Counted from the first letter of the stretch, positions 47,220 to 55,444 are shown. The stretch: 64,000 nt of DNA from G032773895 sp965248935 (GCA_965248935.1 OZ252214.1:3534001-3598000), one strand, 5' to 3'. Numbers and translations are program-made. Notes: a model not told the origin generated them from the letters alone.

Positions 47220-49049
47220 ATGTGTGGGATAGTGGGGGCGGTTGCCCAAAGAAATGTTGTAGGTATATTACTGGAAGGGCTTAAACGCCTGGAATATAGA
47301 GGCTATGACTCTGCGGGGGTTGCTGTAACGGATGCTACAGGGGAGTTTTCCTTAATTAAGTCCGCAGGGAAGGTCTCCTCATTAGAGGAAAACCTTACAA
47401 ACTTAAAACCTCAGGGAAGAACGGGTATTGCTCATACTCGATGGGCAACCCATGGCGCCCCCAATGAGCAAAATGCTCACCCACATAGGTCTGAATTAGT
47501 GGCTGTCGTACATAACGGCATTATTGAAAACTATATTGAGCTTAAAGGTCAGCTTGAGGGCAAGGGGTACCATTTTTTTTCCGAGACAGATTCGGAAGTG
47601 ATTGCTCATCTACTCAACGAAGAATTTAAACAATCTGGTGACTTTATTGCTTCCCTTACGCAAACAATTGCGCAATTAAAAGGTGCCTATGGGCTTGCTG
47701 CGGTGTGTTTAGAAGAGCCTAATACCCTAGTGGCTGCTCGTAGTGGAAGCCCTCTTGTTATTGGGTTGGGTATTGATGAAAATTTTATTGCGTCGGATCA
47801 AATCGCCCTGCGCCAAGTAACGGATAGGTTTATTTATCTGGAGGAAGGGGACCTTGTTCGGCTGACGTCCAACAGTCTGACCATTTTTGATTCGAATGGA
47901 AATCTAGTGGATAGAAATACCACAAAAATTTCTGACGCCTCTTTGGAAGCGGATAAAGGCGAGTACCGCCATTATATGCTGAAGGAAATTAACGAACAGC
48001 CTGATGCCATTAGACGTACTTTGGAGGGACGTGTTGGCGAACAGGCTATTCGAGAAGAAGTATTTGGTGTGAATTCCCAAGCGTTATTTGATAGAGTGGA
48101 CGCGGTGCAAATTGTTGCCTGTGGAACCAGTTACCACGCAGGAATGATAGCCAAATATATATTTGAAGAATGGACGGGTATTCCCTGCCATGTTGATATC
48201 GCTTCCGAGTTTCGTTACCGAAAGGTGATAACCCCCCCCAATGCCCTATTTGTCACCATTTCCCAGTCAGGAGAAACTGCTGATACACTCGCGGCATTAA
48301 GAATCGCCAAAGAACTTGGGGTAGTAGCTTCGTTGGCGATTTGCAATGTGGCCAACTCAACCATTGTGCGGGAATCTGACCTAGCACTTATGACCTTAGC
48401 GGGTGCTGAAATAGGGGTTGCCTCAACAAAAGCGTTTACCACCCAGCTTGTGGCATTGCAGCTTTTGGGAATTGTTTTAGGTAGACGCAAAAACCTCACG
48501 GCCGAAAGTGAAGCTGAATGGGTTCAAGCGCTAAATAATTTGCCCGCACTTTGCCAGCAGGTACTTAAACTCGATTCCACCATAGAAAAAATCAGTGAAG
48601 AGTTTGTGGCTAAAGAACATGCTTTATTTTTAGGCCGGGGAATTCAGTACCCCGTGGCGATGGAAGGGGCGTTAAAACTTAAAGAAATTTCCTATATCCA
48701 CGCCGAAGCTTACCCCGCAGGAGAATTGAAACATGGGCCTCTTGCGCTAGTGGATGATAATATGCCGGTGATCGCCGTTGCCCCCAATAATCAGCTATTG
48801 GAAAAACTCAAGTCGAACTTAGAAGAAGTGAGAGCCAGGGGTGGGAAGCTCTATGTTTTTGCCGATGCCTCCGCAGGTTTTGAAGCGGATGATAATACAG
48901 TTGTTTTTTCCTTGCCTCATGTGCCAACTATCTTGGAGCCTATTATTTATACTTTACCGCTCCAATTACTTTCCTATCATGTTGCGGTATTGCGAGGTAC
49001 GGATGTGGATCAGCCTCGAAACTTGGCTAAATCGGTAACGGTTGAGTAA
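47220..49049 (+). CDS. glmS: GlmS, glutamine-fructose-6-phosphate aminotransferase
   Basis: 609 aa, makes glucosamine-6-phosphate from fructose-6-phosphate and glutamine, first step toward UDP-GlcNAc. The catalytic Cys follows the initiator Met (MCGIVGAVAQRN). The amidotransferase domain (to about 240) has HTRWATHG and HNGIIENY; two SIS domains follow (CGTSYHAG, SQSGETADTL), and the C-terminus DQPRNLAKSVTVE is the conserved lid. GAGGTG precedes the ATG. It is the last core gene before the accessory island; glmU is not adjacent. Confidence 0.97.
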   Translation: MCGIVGAVAQRNVVGILLEGLKRLEYRGYDSAGVAVTDATGEFSLIKSAGKVSSLEENLTNLKPQGRTGIAHTRWATHGAPNEQNAHPHRSELVAVVHNGIIENYIELKGQLEGKGYHFFSETDSEVIAHLLNEEFKQSGDFIASLTQTIAQLKGAYGLAAVCLEEPNTLVAARSGSPLVIGLGIDENFIASDQIALRQVTDRFIYLEEGDLVRLTSNSLTIFDSNGNLVDRNTTKISDASLEADKGEYRHYMLKEINEQPDAIRRTLEGRVGEQAIREEVFGVNSQALFDRVDAVQIVACGTSYHAGMIAKYIFEEWTGIPCHVDIASEFRYRKVITPPNALFVTISQSGETADTLAALRIAKELGVVASLAICNVANSTIVRESDLALMTLAGAEIGVASTKAFTTQLVALQLLGIVLGRRKNLTAESEAEWVQALNNLPALCQQVLKLDSTIEKISEEFVAKEHALFLGRGIQYPVAMEGALKLKEISYIHAEAYPAGELKHGPLALVDDNMPVIAVAPNNQLLEKLKSNLEEVRARGGKLYVFADASAGFEADDNTVVFSLPHVPTILEPIIYTLPLQLLSYHVAVLRGTDVDQPRNLAKSVTVE

Positions 49050-49162
49050 ATGGTTTGGGGTATAGGTTTGGGTTTGTAGATTTACAATAAAGTATCATAC
49101 TTAGGTTCTGTCTAAAAAGTGTTGGGTTATAATAGTCACGCGAAAATAATAAGCGCTTTACC

Positions 49163-49291
49163 ATGTGTGACTTTAATGTGTCTAACGGCATCCTCAATGC
49201 TATTACAGACAAGCTACTACCTGAATTGAAGGAGTGGCGATATAAAAAGGGAACACTTGTCCCACATATTGAGACAGCAGTGTGGCAGTAA
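49163..49291 (+). pseudogene. Possible scrap of an IS256/Mutator-type transposase gene
   Basis: A 42-codon frame contains VSNGILNAITDKLLPELKEWR, shortened here to its key part ITDKLLPELKEW. This resembles the segment before the catalytic core in Mutator-type transposases (ITD.v..ev.eWq). The frame ends soon after, so at most a fragment remains. The upstream bases (GGTTCTGTCTAAAAAG at about 49105) could be an old element end. It lies exactly at the junction between glmS and the accessory island. Tentative, by eye. Confidence 0.35.
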
Positions 49292-49347
49292 AGGGCTCTT
49301 TGAAAACGCAAAAAATCCTCTATTAAAAAAGGTTGACCACTACAACT

Positions 49348-49480
49348 CTTATCAAAACTCTATTGAGAGTCGCCTCGCTGTCGGGAAATTTTCCAATACC
49401 CAAAAAGACCATTTTAGTCTATTTTATGTGATCTGGGTCACATGTTTTCTTAGGCTTACTTCTGTATCGTTATAATTGTT
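49348..49480 (+). repeat. Promoter-type repeat, copy A (partial)
   Basis: Shares about 130 bp with copies at 50664-50971 and 58200-58505, from CTTATCAAAACTCTATTG to the -10 region. It contains the ACTCT-ATTG-AGAGT palindrome, a CRP-type operator and TATAAT. It lacks the first ~145 bp of the longer copies and runs directly into the M23 peptidase frame. Confidence 0.88.
49427..49442 (+). promoter_or_regulatory. CRP-type operator and promoter, copy A
   Basis: TGTGATCTGGGTCACA is a perfect TGTGA-N6-TCACA palindrome, the known CRP/Vfr consensus. A perfect -10 box TATAAT lies at 49471-49476, its first base 36.5 bp from the centre of the operator. No good -35 box is seen, which suits an activator-dependent promoter. 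Confidence 0.75.
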
Positions 49481-49490
49481 GGACGGTTCG

Positions 49491-50132
49491 GTGGGTAAAA
49501 ACGGAAGAAATCAACAAGGTGATGTTAAAACAATTCAACAAGCGATTAACTTGCGTAATGGTTTACGAAAGGATCACCCAAAGTTAAAGGAGGGTGGAAA
49601 ATATGGAGCAAAAACACAAGCTTCGATTGAATATGTTCAATCACAATTTATGCAGCATCCAGATGGACGAATAGATCCCTATGGTACGTCGATAAAACGC
49701 ATATGGCCTGTAGCCTATGCCAACCCTACAGGAAAAGGCATTCGTAAAAGCGACAGCTATGGCGAAGGCCATTTTGGTGCATCACGCGGTAGGCGAACCC
49801 ATAATGGCGTGGATTATATTGCCACCGTAGGTCAACATGTGAAAGCGCCCCTGTCTGGAAAAGTTGTTAAAATATCTCGGCCTTACTCCTCTGGGATTGA
49901 TGCGCTAGTTTTAAGCGGCGTTCAAATTGTGGCAAGCGACGGTACTCAATGTTGGGTGTGGTACATACAACCTTCTGCGAATATTGTGGGTAAAGTTGTA
50001 AAGGCTGGCAATATCATCGGTATTGTCAAGACGCTAAAAAATCGATATACGCGAGGTATTACCGATCATATTCATCTTAGACTACATGGTCGTCATGGAA
50101 ACAAAATCAACCCGACCAATATTATAAAATAA
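49491..50132 (+). CDS. M23 metallopeptidase with peptidoglycan-binding-like N-terminus; candidate effector
   Basis: About 214 aa. The N-terminal part (GKNGRNQQGDVKTIQQAIN) resembles peptidoglycan-binding modules. Residues about 105-205 form an M23/LytM endopeptidase with zinc ligands in RTHNGVD and the HIH pair in TDHIHLRLHG. Such enzymes cut peptide bridges in peptidoglycan. There is no signal peptide. The frame stays open to TTG codons at 49476 and 49479, but those lie at or before the predicted transcription start (~49483), so I use the GTG at 49491. The original 5' end may have been cut off by the repeat. A lipoprotein gene follows 10 bp later. Confidence 0.75.
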   Translation: MGKNGRNQQGDVKTIQQAINLRNGLRKDHPKLKEGGKYGAKTQASIEYVQSQFMQHPDGRIDPYGTSIKRIWPVAYANPTGKGIRKSDSYGEGHFGASRGRRTHNGVDYIATVGQHVKAPLSGKVVKISRPYSSGIDALVLSGVQIVASDGTQCWVWYIQPSANIVGKVVKAGNIIGIVKTLKNRYTRGITDHIHLRLHGRHGNKINPTNIIK

Positions 50133-50142
50133 GGGGGAGTAA

Positions 50143-50526
50143 ATGGTTAACTTCTTTAAGAAAAATATTTTTATTTTGGCTTTTGTACTGCTCAATGCCT
50201 GTCATATTTCGGTAGAAATTCCTAAAAGTATTACATCCAAAGAAAATAATTTAGAGGGTTATTATGTTTTTGGACATGAAGCAAATACGTTTCAGCCGTG
50301 TAACAGCAAAAAAGTCTATTGGGTGATCGCTTCAGACGACATTTATAAGAGTCTCGAATCTCAGTACTTTGCATTAACTTCTAAGCCATACGAGGAAGTG
50401 TCTGTTCAATTTGACGCAATCTTTAAAGGTAAGGCTACAGATGGTTTTGCTGAGGAGTATGATGGTGTGTTAGAAGTGATAAAAGTTTTATCAATGAAAA
50501 ACAGAAAACAAGAAAAATGTAAGTAA
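50143..50526 (+). CDS. Small lipoprotein with NlpE/OB-fold-like pattern; candidate immunity protein to the M23 enzyme
   Basis: 127 aa. Lipoprotein signal (IFILAFVLLNAC, Cys near 20). The mature part has a pattern seen in NlpE C-terminal-type OB folds: EGYYVFGHEANTFQPC early and KATDGFAEEYDGVLEV late. It starts 10 bp after the M23 gene behind GGGGGAG. By position it may protect the producer from the peptidase, but an ordinary envelope lipoprotein is not excluded. No known immunity family was recognised. Confidence 0.65.
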   Translation: MVNFFKKNIFILAFVLLNACHISVEIPKSITSKENNLEGYYVFGHEANTFQPCNSKKVYWVIASDDIYKSLESQYFALTSKPYEEVSVQFDAIFKGKATDGFAEEYDGVLEVIKVLSMKNRKQEKCK

Positions 50527-50541
50527 AAGAATGTTTCGTTT

Positions 50542-50589
50542 CAGTTAGAAGCGGGAGTTAGAAACGAGAGTTAGAAACGAGAGTTAGGA
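50542..50589 (+). repeat. 13-bp tandem repeat, about 3.5 units
   Basis: GAGTTAGAAACGA occurs at 50555-50567 and 50568-50580, with a variant unit before (50542-50554) and a partial one after. It lies just past the lipoprotein gene, outside any coding frame. Confidence 0.8.
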
Positions 50590-50663
50590 ATGCAAAAGAT
50601 AGCCTTAAAAAGTGTTGCATTGCCCTATTGTTTCATTATTTTAATAATCCGTATTTTGCTCCA

Positions 50664-50971
50664 TTTAACTTGTTTTTAACCATAAGAAAAAAATTGCTTT
50701 GATTCGGCTGGTTAAATAATCACCTTTTTAGTTTTTACGCGCCAATTACGTCGCTAATATATTGTTATTTCAGTAAATATCTATTTTTCAGGGAGAGACA
50801 CTTATCAAAACTCTATTGAGAGTCGCCCCACTGTCGGGAAATTTTCCACTACCCAAAAAGACCGTTTTAGTGTGTTTTGTGTGATCTGGGTCACATGTTT
50901 TCTTAAGCTTACTTCTGTATCGTTATATTATTGAACGTTGTCGAAGAAATGGCCGGACTAACGTGTATGGG
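50664..50971 (+). repeat. Promoter-type repeat, copy B (full length)
   Basis: About 308 bp shared with copy C (58200-58505): from TTTAACTTGTTTTTAAC through TTTTTACGCGCCAATT, CAGGGAGAGACACTTATC, the CRP-type site and GAACGTTGTCGAAGAAATGG to about GTGTATGGG. It fills most of the 535-bp gap ahead of the first metzincin gene. The rest of the gap holds the 13-bp tandem repeat and about 90 bp leading to the ATG. Confidence 0.9.
50880..50895 (+). promoter_or_regulatory. CRP-type operator and promoter, copy B
   Basis: TGTGATCTGGGTCACA, identical to copy A. The putative -10 box TATATT (50924-50929) starts 36.5 bp from the operator centre, the same spacing as in the other copies. It would drive the two metzincin/lipoprotein pairs. 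Confidence 0.75.
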
Positions 50972-51061
50972 GTATCAAAGGGTTTGGACGCGCTTTTTCT
51001 TTTGTATTGAATCGATAAAAGTAAAATATAAATCACTAAATTTGATTTAAGGGGATAATGA

Positions 51062-51682
51062 ATGACGACATACAATAGAGCCATGACAAAAGCGTTAAAG
51101 CAGTGTAGTACTGATGGTATAGCCGTCTGCTCACTGACTTTGGGGGACATTCAATCACGAATCGGAAATCCTGCGGGGGTAGGAAAGCAAGATGAAATTA
51201 ATCCTCACTACAAAGGAAAAATTAAGAAAAACGGTGATAAGCTAGAAATTAATCTAAGTTATCTTATGACGGGTAATATAGCTAGGGTTAAAGCCGCTGT
51301 TGAAAATATTCAAAAAGTTTATGCGACACAAAAGGTAATTATTAATTTTACGCCTAAAGTTCAAGGCTATGACTTACGTATTCATGGTGCGTCGTTAGGG
51401 GAAATGGTTGCCGCTCTTGGTTTATGTGATTGTGAAGCCGCTCTATATATCGGGGGGTGGGGGCCTTCATATAAGCACGCAACTTGGGGGAAAGCTCTCT
51501 TAGTTAACCCCGTTTCGCCAAAATCTACATGGAGGATAACCGACGCGCACGAGTTTGGTCATAAACTGGGCCTAAAACACCGCGAAGATTTGGGTATTAT
51601 GGATTACCCACCAAAGACAGGTAGAGACCGGAGAAAGTTTATAGAGAGCGACAGGAAGCGAATCGCAAACCTATACACTTGA
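51062..51682 (+). CDS. Metzincin-type zinc metallopeptidase 1; candidate effector
   Basis: 206 aa without a signal peptide. The zinc motif HEFGHKLGLKH (163-173) is the extended HExxHxxGxxH of metzincins, followed by GIMDY, a plausible Met-turn (Met180). The N-terminal ~100 residues resemble no family I know; a GGWGPSYKHATWGKALLVNP block precedes the active site and is shared with the paralogue at 52294. Substrate unknown: protein or cell-wall peptide. Preceded by AAGGGG six bases before the ATG and by promoter repeat B. The lipoprotein gene 16 bp downstream is the likely immunity gene (inference). Confidence 0.78.
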   Translation: MTTYNRAMTKALKQCSTDGIAVCSLTLGDIQSRIGNPAGVGKQDEINPHYKGKIKKNGDKLEINLSYLMTGNIARVKAAVENIQKVYATQKVIINFTPKVQGYDLRIHGASLGEMVAALGLCDCEAALYIGGWGPSYKHATWGKALLVNPVSPKSTWRITDAHEFGHKLGLKHREDLGIMDYPPKTGRDRRKFIESDRKRIANLYT

Positions 51683-51698
51683 GGGAGAGAGTAATAAC

Positions 51699-52187
51699 GT
51701 GTTAAAAGAAATAGCGTTTTTTTCCATTGTTTGCATAGTTATTTCATGTTCTTCTGCCCCTGTGGTCTATGATCGTAGCGAGTGGCCCGCGTATGGATAT
51801 CCGGCATTCTCAAAAAAGATAAATGCCACCTCAGGGGCGGATGCGATTAATTGCGGGTTCTATGACCTTATACATAAATCGAAACCAAACGGCGAAAAGG
51901 CTTGGCGCGAGTCTGGTCAGTGTATTCAATATGCGGTTTCAGCTAAGCAGCCGTTTAAGGTTGGGAGTGTCAGAATACCAACGGATTCTTACCTTTACGA
52001 AATCTTAGTATTCTCACCAAAAAAAGAATATTGGTTGATTACATTGGATGCAATGGTGGATGGCTCAGACACTCAACAACGAATAAAACGCTGTCAAAAT
52101 ATTACATTTAGCTCTAGGCATTTATTATATGAAGGGGTTGATTGTCTGGAGGTTTCTAACGATTCGTGGTGGCCTGACCTGAAATAA
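51699..52187 (+). CDS. Lipoprotein 1 paired with metzincin 1; candidate immunity protein
   Basis: 162 aa with GTG start behind GAGGGAGAG. Lipobox VISC (Cys near 17). The mature domain is shared with the protein at 52927: SGADAINCGFYDLI, AKQPFKVGSV, a YWLI..DAMVDGSD segment and three or four conserved Cys. No known family was recognised. The tight one-to-one pairing with a duplicated metzincin points to an immunity or inhibitor role in the periplasm; a co-secreted accessory role is the alternative. Confidence 0.72.
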   Translation: MLKEIAFFSIVCIVISCSSAPVVYDRSEWPAYGYPAFSKKINATSGADAINCGFYDLIHKSKPNGEKAWRESGQCIQYAVSAKQPFKVGSVRIPTDSYLYEILVFSPKKEYWLITLDAMVDGSDTQQRIKRCQNITFSSRHLLYEGVDCLEVSNDSWWPDLK

Positions 52188-52293
52188 TAGAAGTTATTTT
52201 GCTTTGCTTTATCCCGTAATGCATCCAATTAAAAATGTGATACACCTATGCTATACCTAAAAAAATTGAACAAAAGTTTGCAGTGAAATTGAT

Positions 52294-52920
52294 ATGCCCC
52301 AGTACAGCAGAGCAATAAGTAAAGAGCTAAAGCAGTGCGCTATGGATTTGGTATCTGATTGCGGGTTAACAACGAATAGAATCAAGTCTTTAGAGGGTAA
52401 CCCTGCGGGTATCACTAAGGTTGATTACGTGAATCCTAACTACAAAGGGAAAATAATGGTAAGCGGAGATAATATCAACATTCGCTTAAATTATATTATG
52501 ACCGGGAATATTGCGCGCGCTCAAGAAACTGTAAAAAATATCAAAGCAGTCTATGCAACTCAAAATATTATAGTCGAATTTATACCTAACCCAGGTCATT
52601 ACGACTTGAGAATTCACGGAGCCAGTTTGTCTGATTTTGCAAATGGTTTGCGTGCTTGTGAATGCAAAGGGATGCTAAGAATTGGAGGCTGGGGCCCGTC
52701 ATATAAAAACAAAAAATGGGGTGACGCATTGTTGGTGAATCCTCATGTTCACCGGATTTACTGGCGAATTTCTGACGCTCACGAGTTTGGCCATAAGCTT
52801 GGGCTACAACACCGAACCAACCTGGGAATAATGGATTATTGGGATGAAGAGCAGTATAGGCGTGACCCCAGGAAGTTTTTAGCAAGTGAAAAATCTCGAA
52901 TTGCTAAATTATATGGGTAG
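52294..52920 (+). CDS. Metzincin-type zinc metallopeptidase 2; candidate effector
   Basis: 208 aa, a paralogue of the 51062 gene over its whole length. The zinc motif HEFGHKLGLQH (163-173) and GIMDY are at the same residue numbers. The N-terminus (RAISKELKQC) and the GGWGPSYKN block are also kept, while many surface positions differ. No signal peptide. About 106 bp separate it from lipoprotein 1; the short spacer shares pieces such as CAATTAAAAA.GTGATA with the spacer near 62150. Followed 6 bp later by its own lipoprotein gene. Confidence 0.78.
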   Translation: MPQYSRAISKELKQCAMDLVSDCGLTTNRIKSLEGNPAGITKVDYVNPNYKGKIMVSGDNINIRLNYIMTGNIARAQETVKNIKAVYATQNIIVEFIPNPGHYDLRIHGASLSDFANGLRACECKGMLRIGGWGPSYKNKKWGDALLVNPHVHRIYWRISDAHEFGHKLGLQHRTNLGIMDYWDEEQYRRDPRKFLASEKSRIAKLYG

Positions 52921-52926
52921 TAAACA

Positions 52927-53406
52927 ATGGTGATGGTACAACGCTTATCTGCATTTCTTGTAGCTATACTTGTGGGCTGTGCGACAAACTCTTCGATTGA
53001 AAGAAAAGAGTGGTCAGCTTCAGCATTGTCGGTCTATTCGCATAAATTAGATGAGATAAGTGGAGCGAATGCAATAGATTGTGGAGTTTACGATTTTGTG
53101 TCGAAAAATAGGGCCCAATTTGGGTTTGCAATACGAGAATGCATTGAGCAATCTATCAATGCTAAGCAACCGTTTAAATTGGGTACTATTAATATCGCCG
53201 GAGATGTGTATCTTCACAAAGCCGTGATACTTTCACCGGAAAATGAATTTTGGCTTATTGCGCTTGCAGTCAGTATAGATGGTTCAGATTCGTCCCTCAG
53301 GGCAGAAAAATGTCAATCGCTAAAGCTTGAATACACTCCCCTGTTCTACAATCGGGAATCCTGTGAAAAAGTAAATGTTGAAAAGTGGCATCTTTCGATA
53401 AAGTAG
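52927..53406 (+). CDS. Lipoprotein 2 paired with metzincin 2; candidate immunity protein
   Basis: 159 aa, paralogue of the 51699 protein. Signal and lipobox ILVGC (Cys near 18). Shares SGANAIDCGVYDF, AKQPFKLGTI and the FWLIALAVSIDGSDS segment, but differs at many positions, as expected if each lipoprotein fits its own peptidase. An in-frame ATG at 52933 is an alternative start. Divergence from its paralogue is visibly greater than that of the peptidase core, which would suit specificity co-evolution; this should be measured. Confidence 0.72.
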   Translation: MVMVQRLSAFLVAILVGCATNSSIERKEWSASALSVYSHKLDEISGANAIDCGVYDFVSKNRAQFGFAIRECIEQSINAKQPFKLGTINIAGDVYLHKAVILSPENEFWLIALAVSIDGSDSSLRAEKCQSLKLEYTPLFYNRESCEKVNVEKWHLSIK

Positions 53407-53556
53407 AGGAAAGCAAGTGCGTATAACTATGCTGTATTATGCTATAAATAATGGCAACTCAAAGTATTGTAGGCAACCTCAGGCTTAATTTAACGACTGG
53501 TTCGCACAGCGCGGATCGAAGTATAAGAGGAAAGTATTTAGTAAAAAAGTATTTAA

Positions 53557-54009
53557 GAGGGGAATATTGAGATGAAATATTTAATAATTACATTATTGTG
53601 GGTCGTTAGCTTAACCGCATGTGCCAATGAAAAAGCTAGCATTACAAACTATAAATCCGATTGTTATGACCGTGGTTGGAATTGTCATAAAATTTCGGAA
53701 AATGAAAAAGCTAAATTGCAAGAAGAATATGCATGGGAGTTGGCACCGTTTGTAGCGTATTTTGAACAAAGAAAGGGTGAGTATCTAAATGAAGGCGTCA
53801 ATAGGCATGTCTATTGGGAGGCGGTAACCGTATGCAGAAAAATTGCGCTTATAGAGCCTGACCATAAAAACTGTGGGAAAATTCATACTCAATATCTTGA
53901 ATCCATAGATAAACTACTCTAGTAAGGAATTCTAGTAAGGAGCTTCGCAATGAAAAAATATATTACTGTATTATGTTTCCTGATTTCATCCTCTTCAATT
54001 GCACTTGAG
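53557..54009 (+). repeat. 453-bp duplicated segment, copy 1
   Basis: From GAGGGGAATATTGAG ahead of the 116-aa gene to the signal-peptide codons of the 129-aa gene. Nearly identical to 60131-60583, same length and no gaps. Similarity drops sharply after the signal peptide, which is typical of a recombination boundary or of diversifying selection starting at the mature protein. Confidence 0.92.
53572..53922 (+). CDS. Exported Cys-containing small protein (116 aa), copy 1
   Basis: Signal peptide LLWVVSLTACANE, either a lipoprotein (Cys near 17) or cleaved after ACA. The mature part contains CYDRGWNCHKISENEK and later VTVCRKIALIEPDHKNCG, a four-Cys pattern shared with the neighbouring 129-aa proteins. 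110 of 116 residues are identical to the protein at 60146. Strong GAGGGG ribosome site. First gene of the module that ends with the zincin at 54339. Function unknown; an immunity-type or chaperone-type partner is inferred from position only. Confidence 0.75.
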   Translation: MKYLIITLLWVVSLTACANEKASITNYKSDCYDRGWNCHKISENEKAKLQEEYAWELAPFVAYFEQRKGEYLNEGVNRHVYWEAVTVCRKIALIEPDHKNCGKIHTQYLESIDKLL

Positions 54010-54339
54010 TTTGTTGGTGATACTCAGTACGAAGAAGCTTGCTATTTTAGTGGGTGGAATTGCCATAAGGTATCCAAAGAAGAAAAAAAACACTTGTTAA
54101 ATTTATTAAGGGAAGACGTCTCCTCATACTTAAAATATTATAAAAATATAGAAAACGAAAATGTATCGAATAATCTTGGTTTTTCTGTATATCAAAAAGC
54201 TGCGTCTATATGCCAAAAAATATACCTCCTAAACCCTGATGCTAATGAATGTAATGTAATGCACTGTATTTTTCAGAGAGATAGATGGCTAGGTGATGCT
54301 GAATCTTTTAATAAAGACTTTAAAGAGGAGTGTAGATAA
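53950..54339 (+). CDS. Exported Cys-containing small protein (129 aa), candidate immunity to the 54339 zincin
   Basis: Sec signal (KKYITVLCFLISSSSIA) identical to that of the 60524 protein, but the mature part is only moderately similar. Pattern CYFSGWNCHKVSKEEKK...ICQKIYLLNPDANEC resembles the 116-aa neighbour, so the two are old paralogues. AAGGAG ribosome site. Its stop overlaps the next gene's start (TAATG), so it is translationally coupled to the zincin, the arrangement of a toxin with its own inhibitor. Confidence 0.75.
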   Translation: MKKYITVLCFLISSSSIALEFVGDTQYEEACYFSGWNCHKVSKEEKKHLLNLLREDVSSYLKYYKNIENENVSNNLGFSVYQKAASICQKIYLLNPDANECNVMHCIFQRDRWLGDAESFNKDFKEECR

Positions 54340-54842
54340 TGGCTAAAGTATTGAATATTGCCCATATGTACCCCAGATTAAGTGATTGGATAGAGAAAAA
54401 TTTACCACTAATCGAAACCTTCAAGCCGAGAGTTTTTAAAGCGTTTGTAAAACATTCACAGTTGACCAAGGAACAAGCATCACTTGCTTTAAAGAATGGG
54501 TTTGGCCCAGAGGTTTTGATTAAAAAAATTTATCCAAGAAATGGGTTGTACGATCATAGGCAGAATAAAAATTCCATAATCTTATCTGAAAATATTGCAC
54601 GTAGATTTGAAACTCAAGACTATAGCCATCCGTATATACATGTGGTTTTGGAATCTACACTTATCCATGAAATGACTCATTGGGGGGATATTAAGGTTGA
54701 TGGGAAACAACAAGTAGATAAAAACGGTAACCGTATTGAAGAGGGGCAAGCTTTTGAGCGTGAAGCCTACGGAATGAATATAGATCCATATTGGACTGGG
54801 CGTTATAATACTAGACTAACGCCTATAAATAAACGCCTATGA
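54339..54842 (+). CDS. HEMTHWGD zincin metallopeptidase; candidate effector
   Basis: 167 aa, no signal peptide. Active site HEMTHWGD (His110, Glu111, His114) and a downstream Glu-rich helix EEGQAFEREAYG that can give the third ligand. The layout recalls metallopeptidase toxin domains of polymorphic toxins (Tox-MPTase type), though I cannot confirm the family. The N-terminal half (YPRLSDWIEKNLPL, FVKHSQLTKEQASLALKNGFGPE) is shared with the paralogue at 60913. Coupled to the exported 129-aa protein upstream. Confidence 0.75.
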   Translation: MAKVLNIAHMYPRLSDWIEKNLPLIETFKPRVFKAFVKHSQLTKEQASLALKNGFGPEVLIKKIYPRNGLYDHRQNKNSIILSENIARRFETQDYSHPYIHVVLESTLIHEMTHWGDIKVDGKQQVDKNGNRIEEGQAFEREAYGMNIDPYWTGRYNTRLTPINKRL

Positions 54843-54866
54843 ACAGAATAAAAGAAAGGCTTAGTC

Positions 54867-55052
54867 GTGTGGTCTGTTTATAATCGTTATGATTTTGAGC
54901 CTTTTGCCAAGAGTGATAAATTTACTGACTTACCATTTGATAATGGTAAAGTCCTATTATTACCGGATGGGTTATCAGAATATATGGACTCAGGTTTAGG
55001 TATTGCAAAACCTTTTAAATATGAAGCAAGATGGACAGAAATATGGAGATAA
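54867..55052 (+). pseudogene. Orphan C-terminal tail of a 58762-type effector, copy 1
   Basis: A 61-codon frame (GTG at 54867) matches the last ~60 residues of the 277-aa protein at 58762: NRYDFEPFAKSDKF, LLPDGLSEYMDSGLGIAKPF and a terminal W.E.W. The rest of that protein is missing. The tail ends inside the start of the following lipoprotein gene (10-base overlap), as in the intact pair. Probably a remnant left when the upstream part was replaced by the zincin module; it may still be translated. Confidence 0.8.
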
Positions 55053-55444
55053 AAATACTTGAAATAAGTACTGTCACTTTTTTTTGTTTTTTGATTGCGT
55101 CATGCAATTCTAATAATTGCGATTTGGGTGTAGCAAGTGACCAGTTTCGCCATGCAGATACTATGGAGTATAAAAATGTTACCTATTATTTTTATACTCG
55201 CACAACTGGTTGGAATGATAAAGCAGTCTATTTTCAATTGTATGACCAAAACCCACAGTTTGATACCTGTGGAAAACCTAATATAAAACCTATTTATTTT
55301 GTCGTGTACGACGATTATCCAGAGATAAAATATATAAAAGCGATGGTGCTGGAACCGAACCAACCCGAGAAACTTAACATAACCTATACGACCGATAAAA
55401 ACGAAGGAATAGAAAACGTTTACGATGTTACATTTACCCGTTGA
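55043..55444 (+). CDS. Lipoprotein, candidate immunity protein of the 277-aa effector family, copy 1
   Basis: 133 aa from the ATG at 55043. Lipobox LIASC (Cys near 21). The mature part has YTRTTGWNDKAVYFQLYDQNP and ends LNITYTTDKNEGIENVYDV, shared with the proteins at 59589 and 61668. Its start overlaps the orphan effector tail by 10 bases. In the 59-kb locus the same family follows an intact effector, so a cognate immunity role is likely. Here it would be an orphan immunity gene. Confidence 0.75.
   Translation: MEIKILEISTVTFFCFLIASCNSNNCDLGVASDQFRHADTMEYKNVTYYFYTRTTGWNDKAVYFQLYDQNPQFDTCGKPNIKPIYFVVYDDYPEIKYIKAMVLEPNQPEKLNITYTTDKNEGIENVYDVTFTR

Noticed and set aside
54339..54842. Calling the zincin a defined T6SS effector or a named Tox-MPTase family
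   Set aside because: Only the HEMTHWGD motif and gene context support it; no secretion gene is in the window and no profile search could be run.
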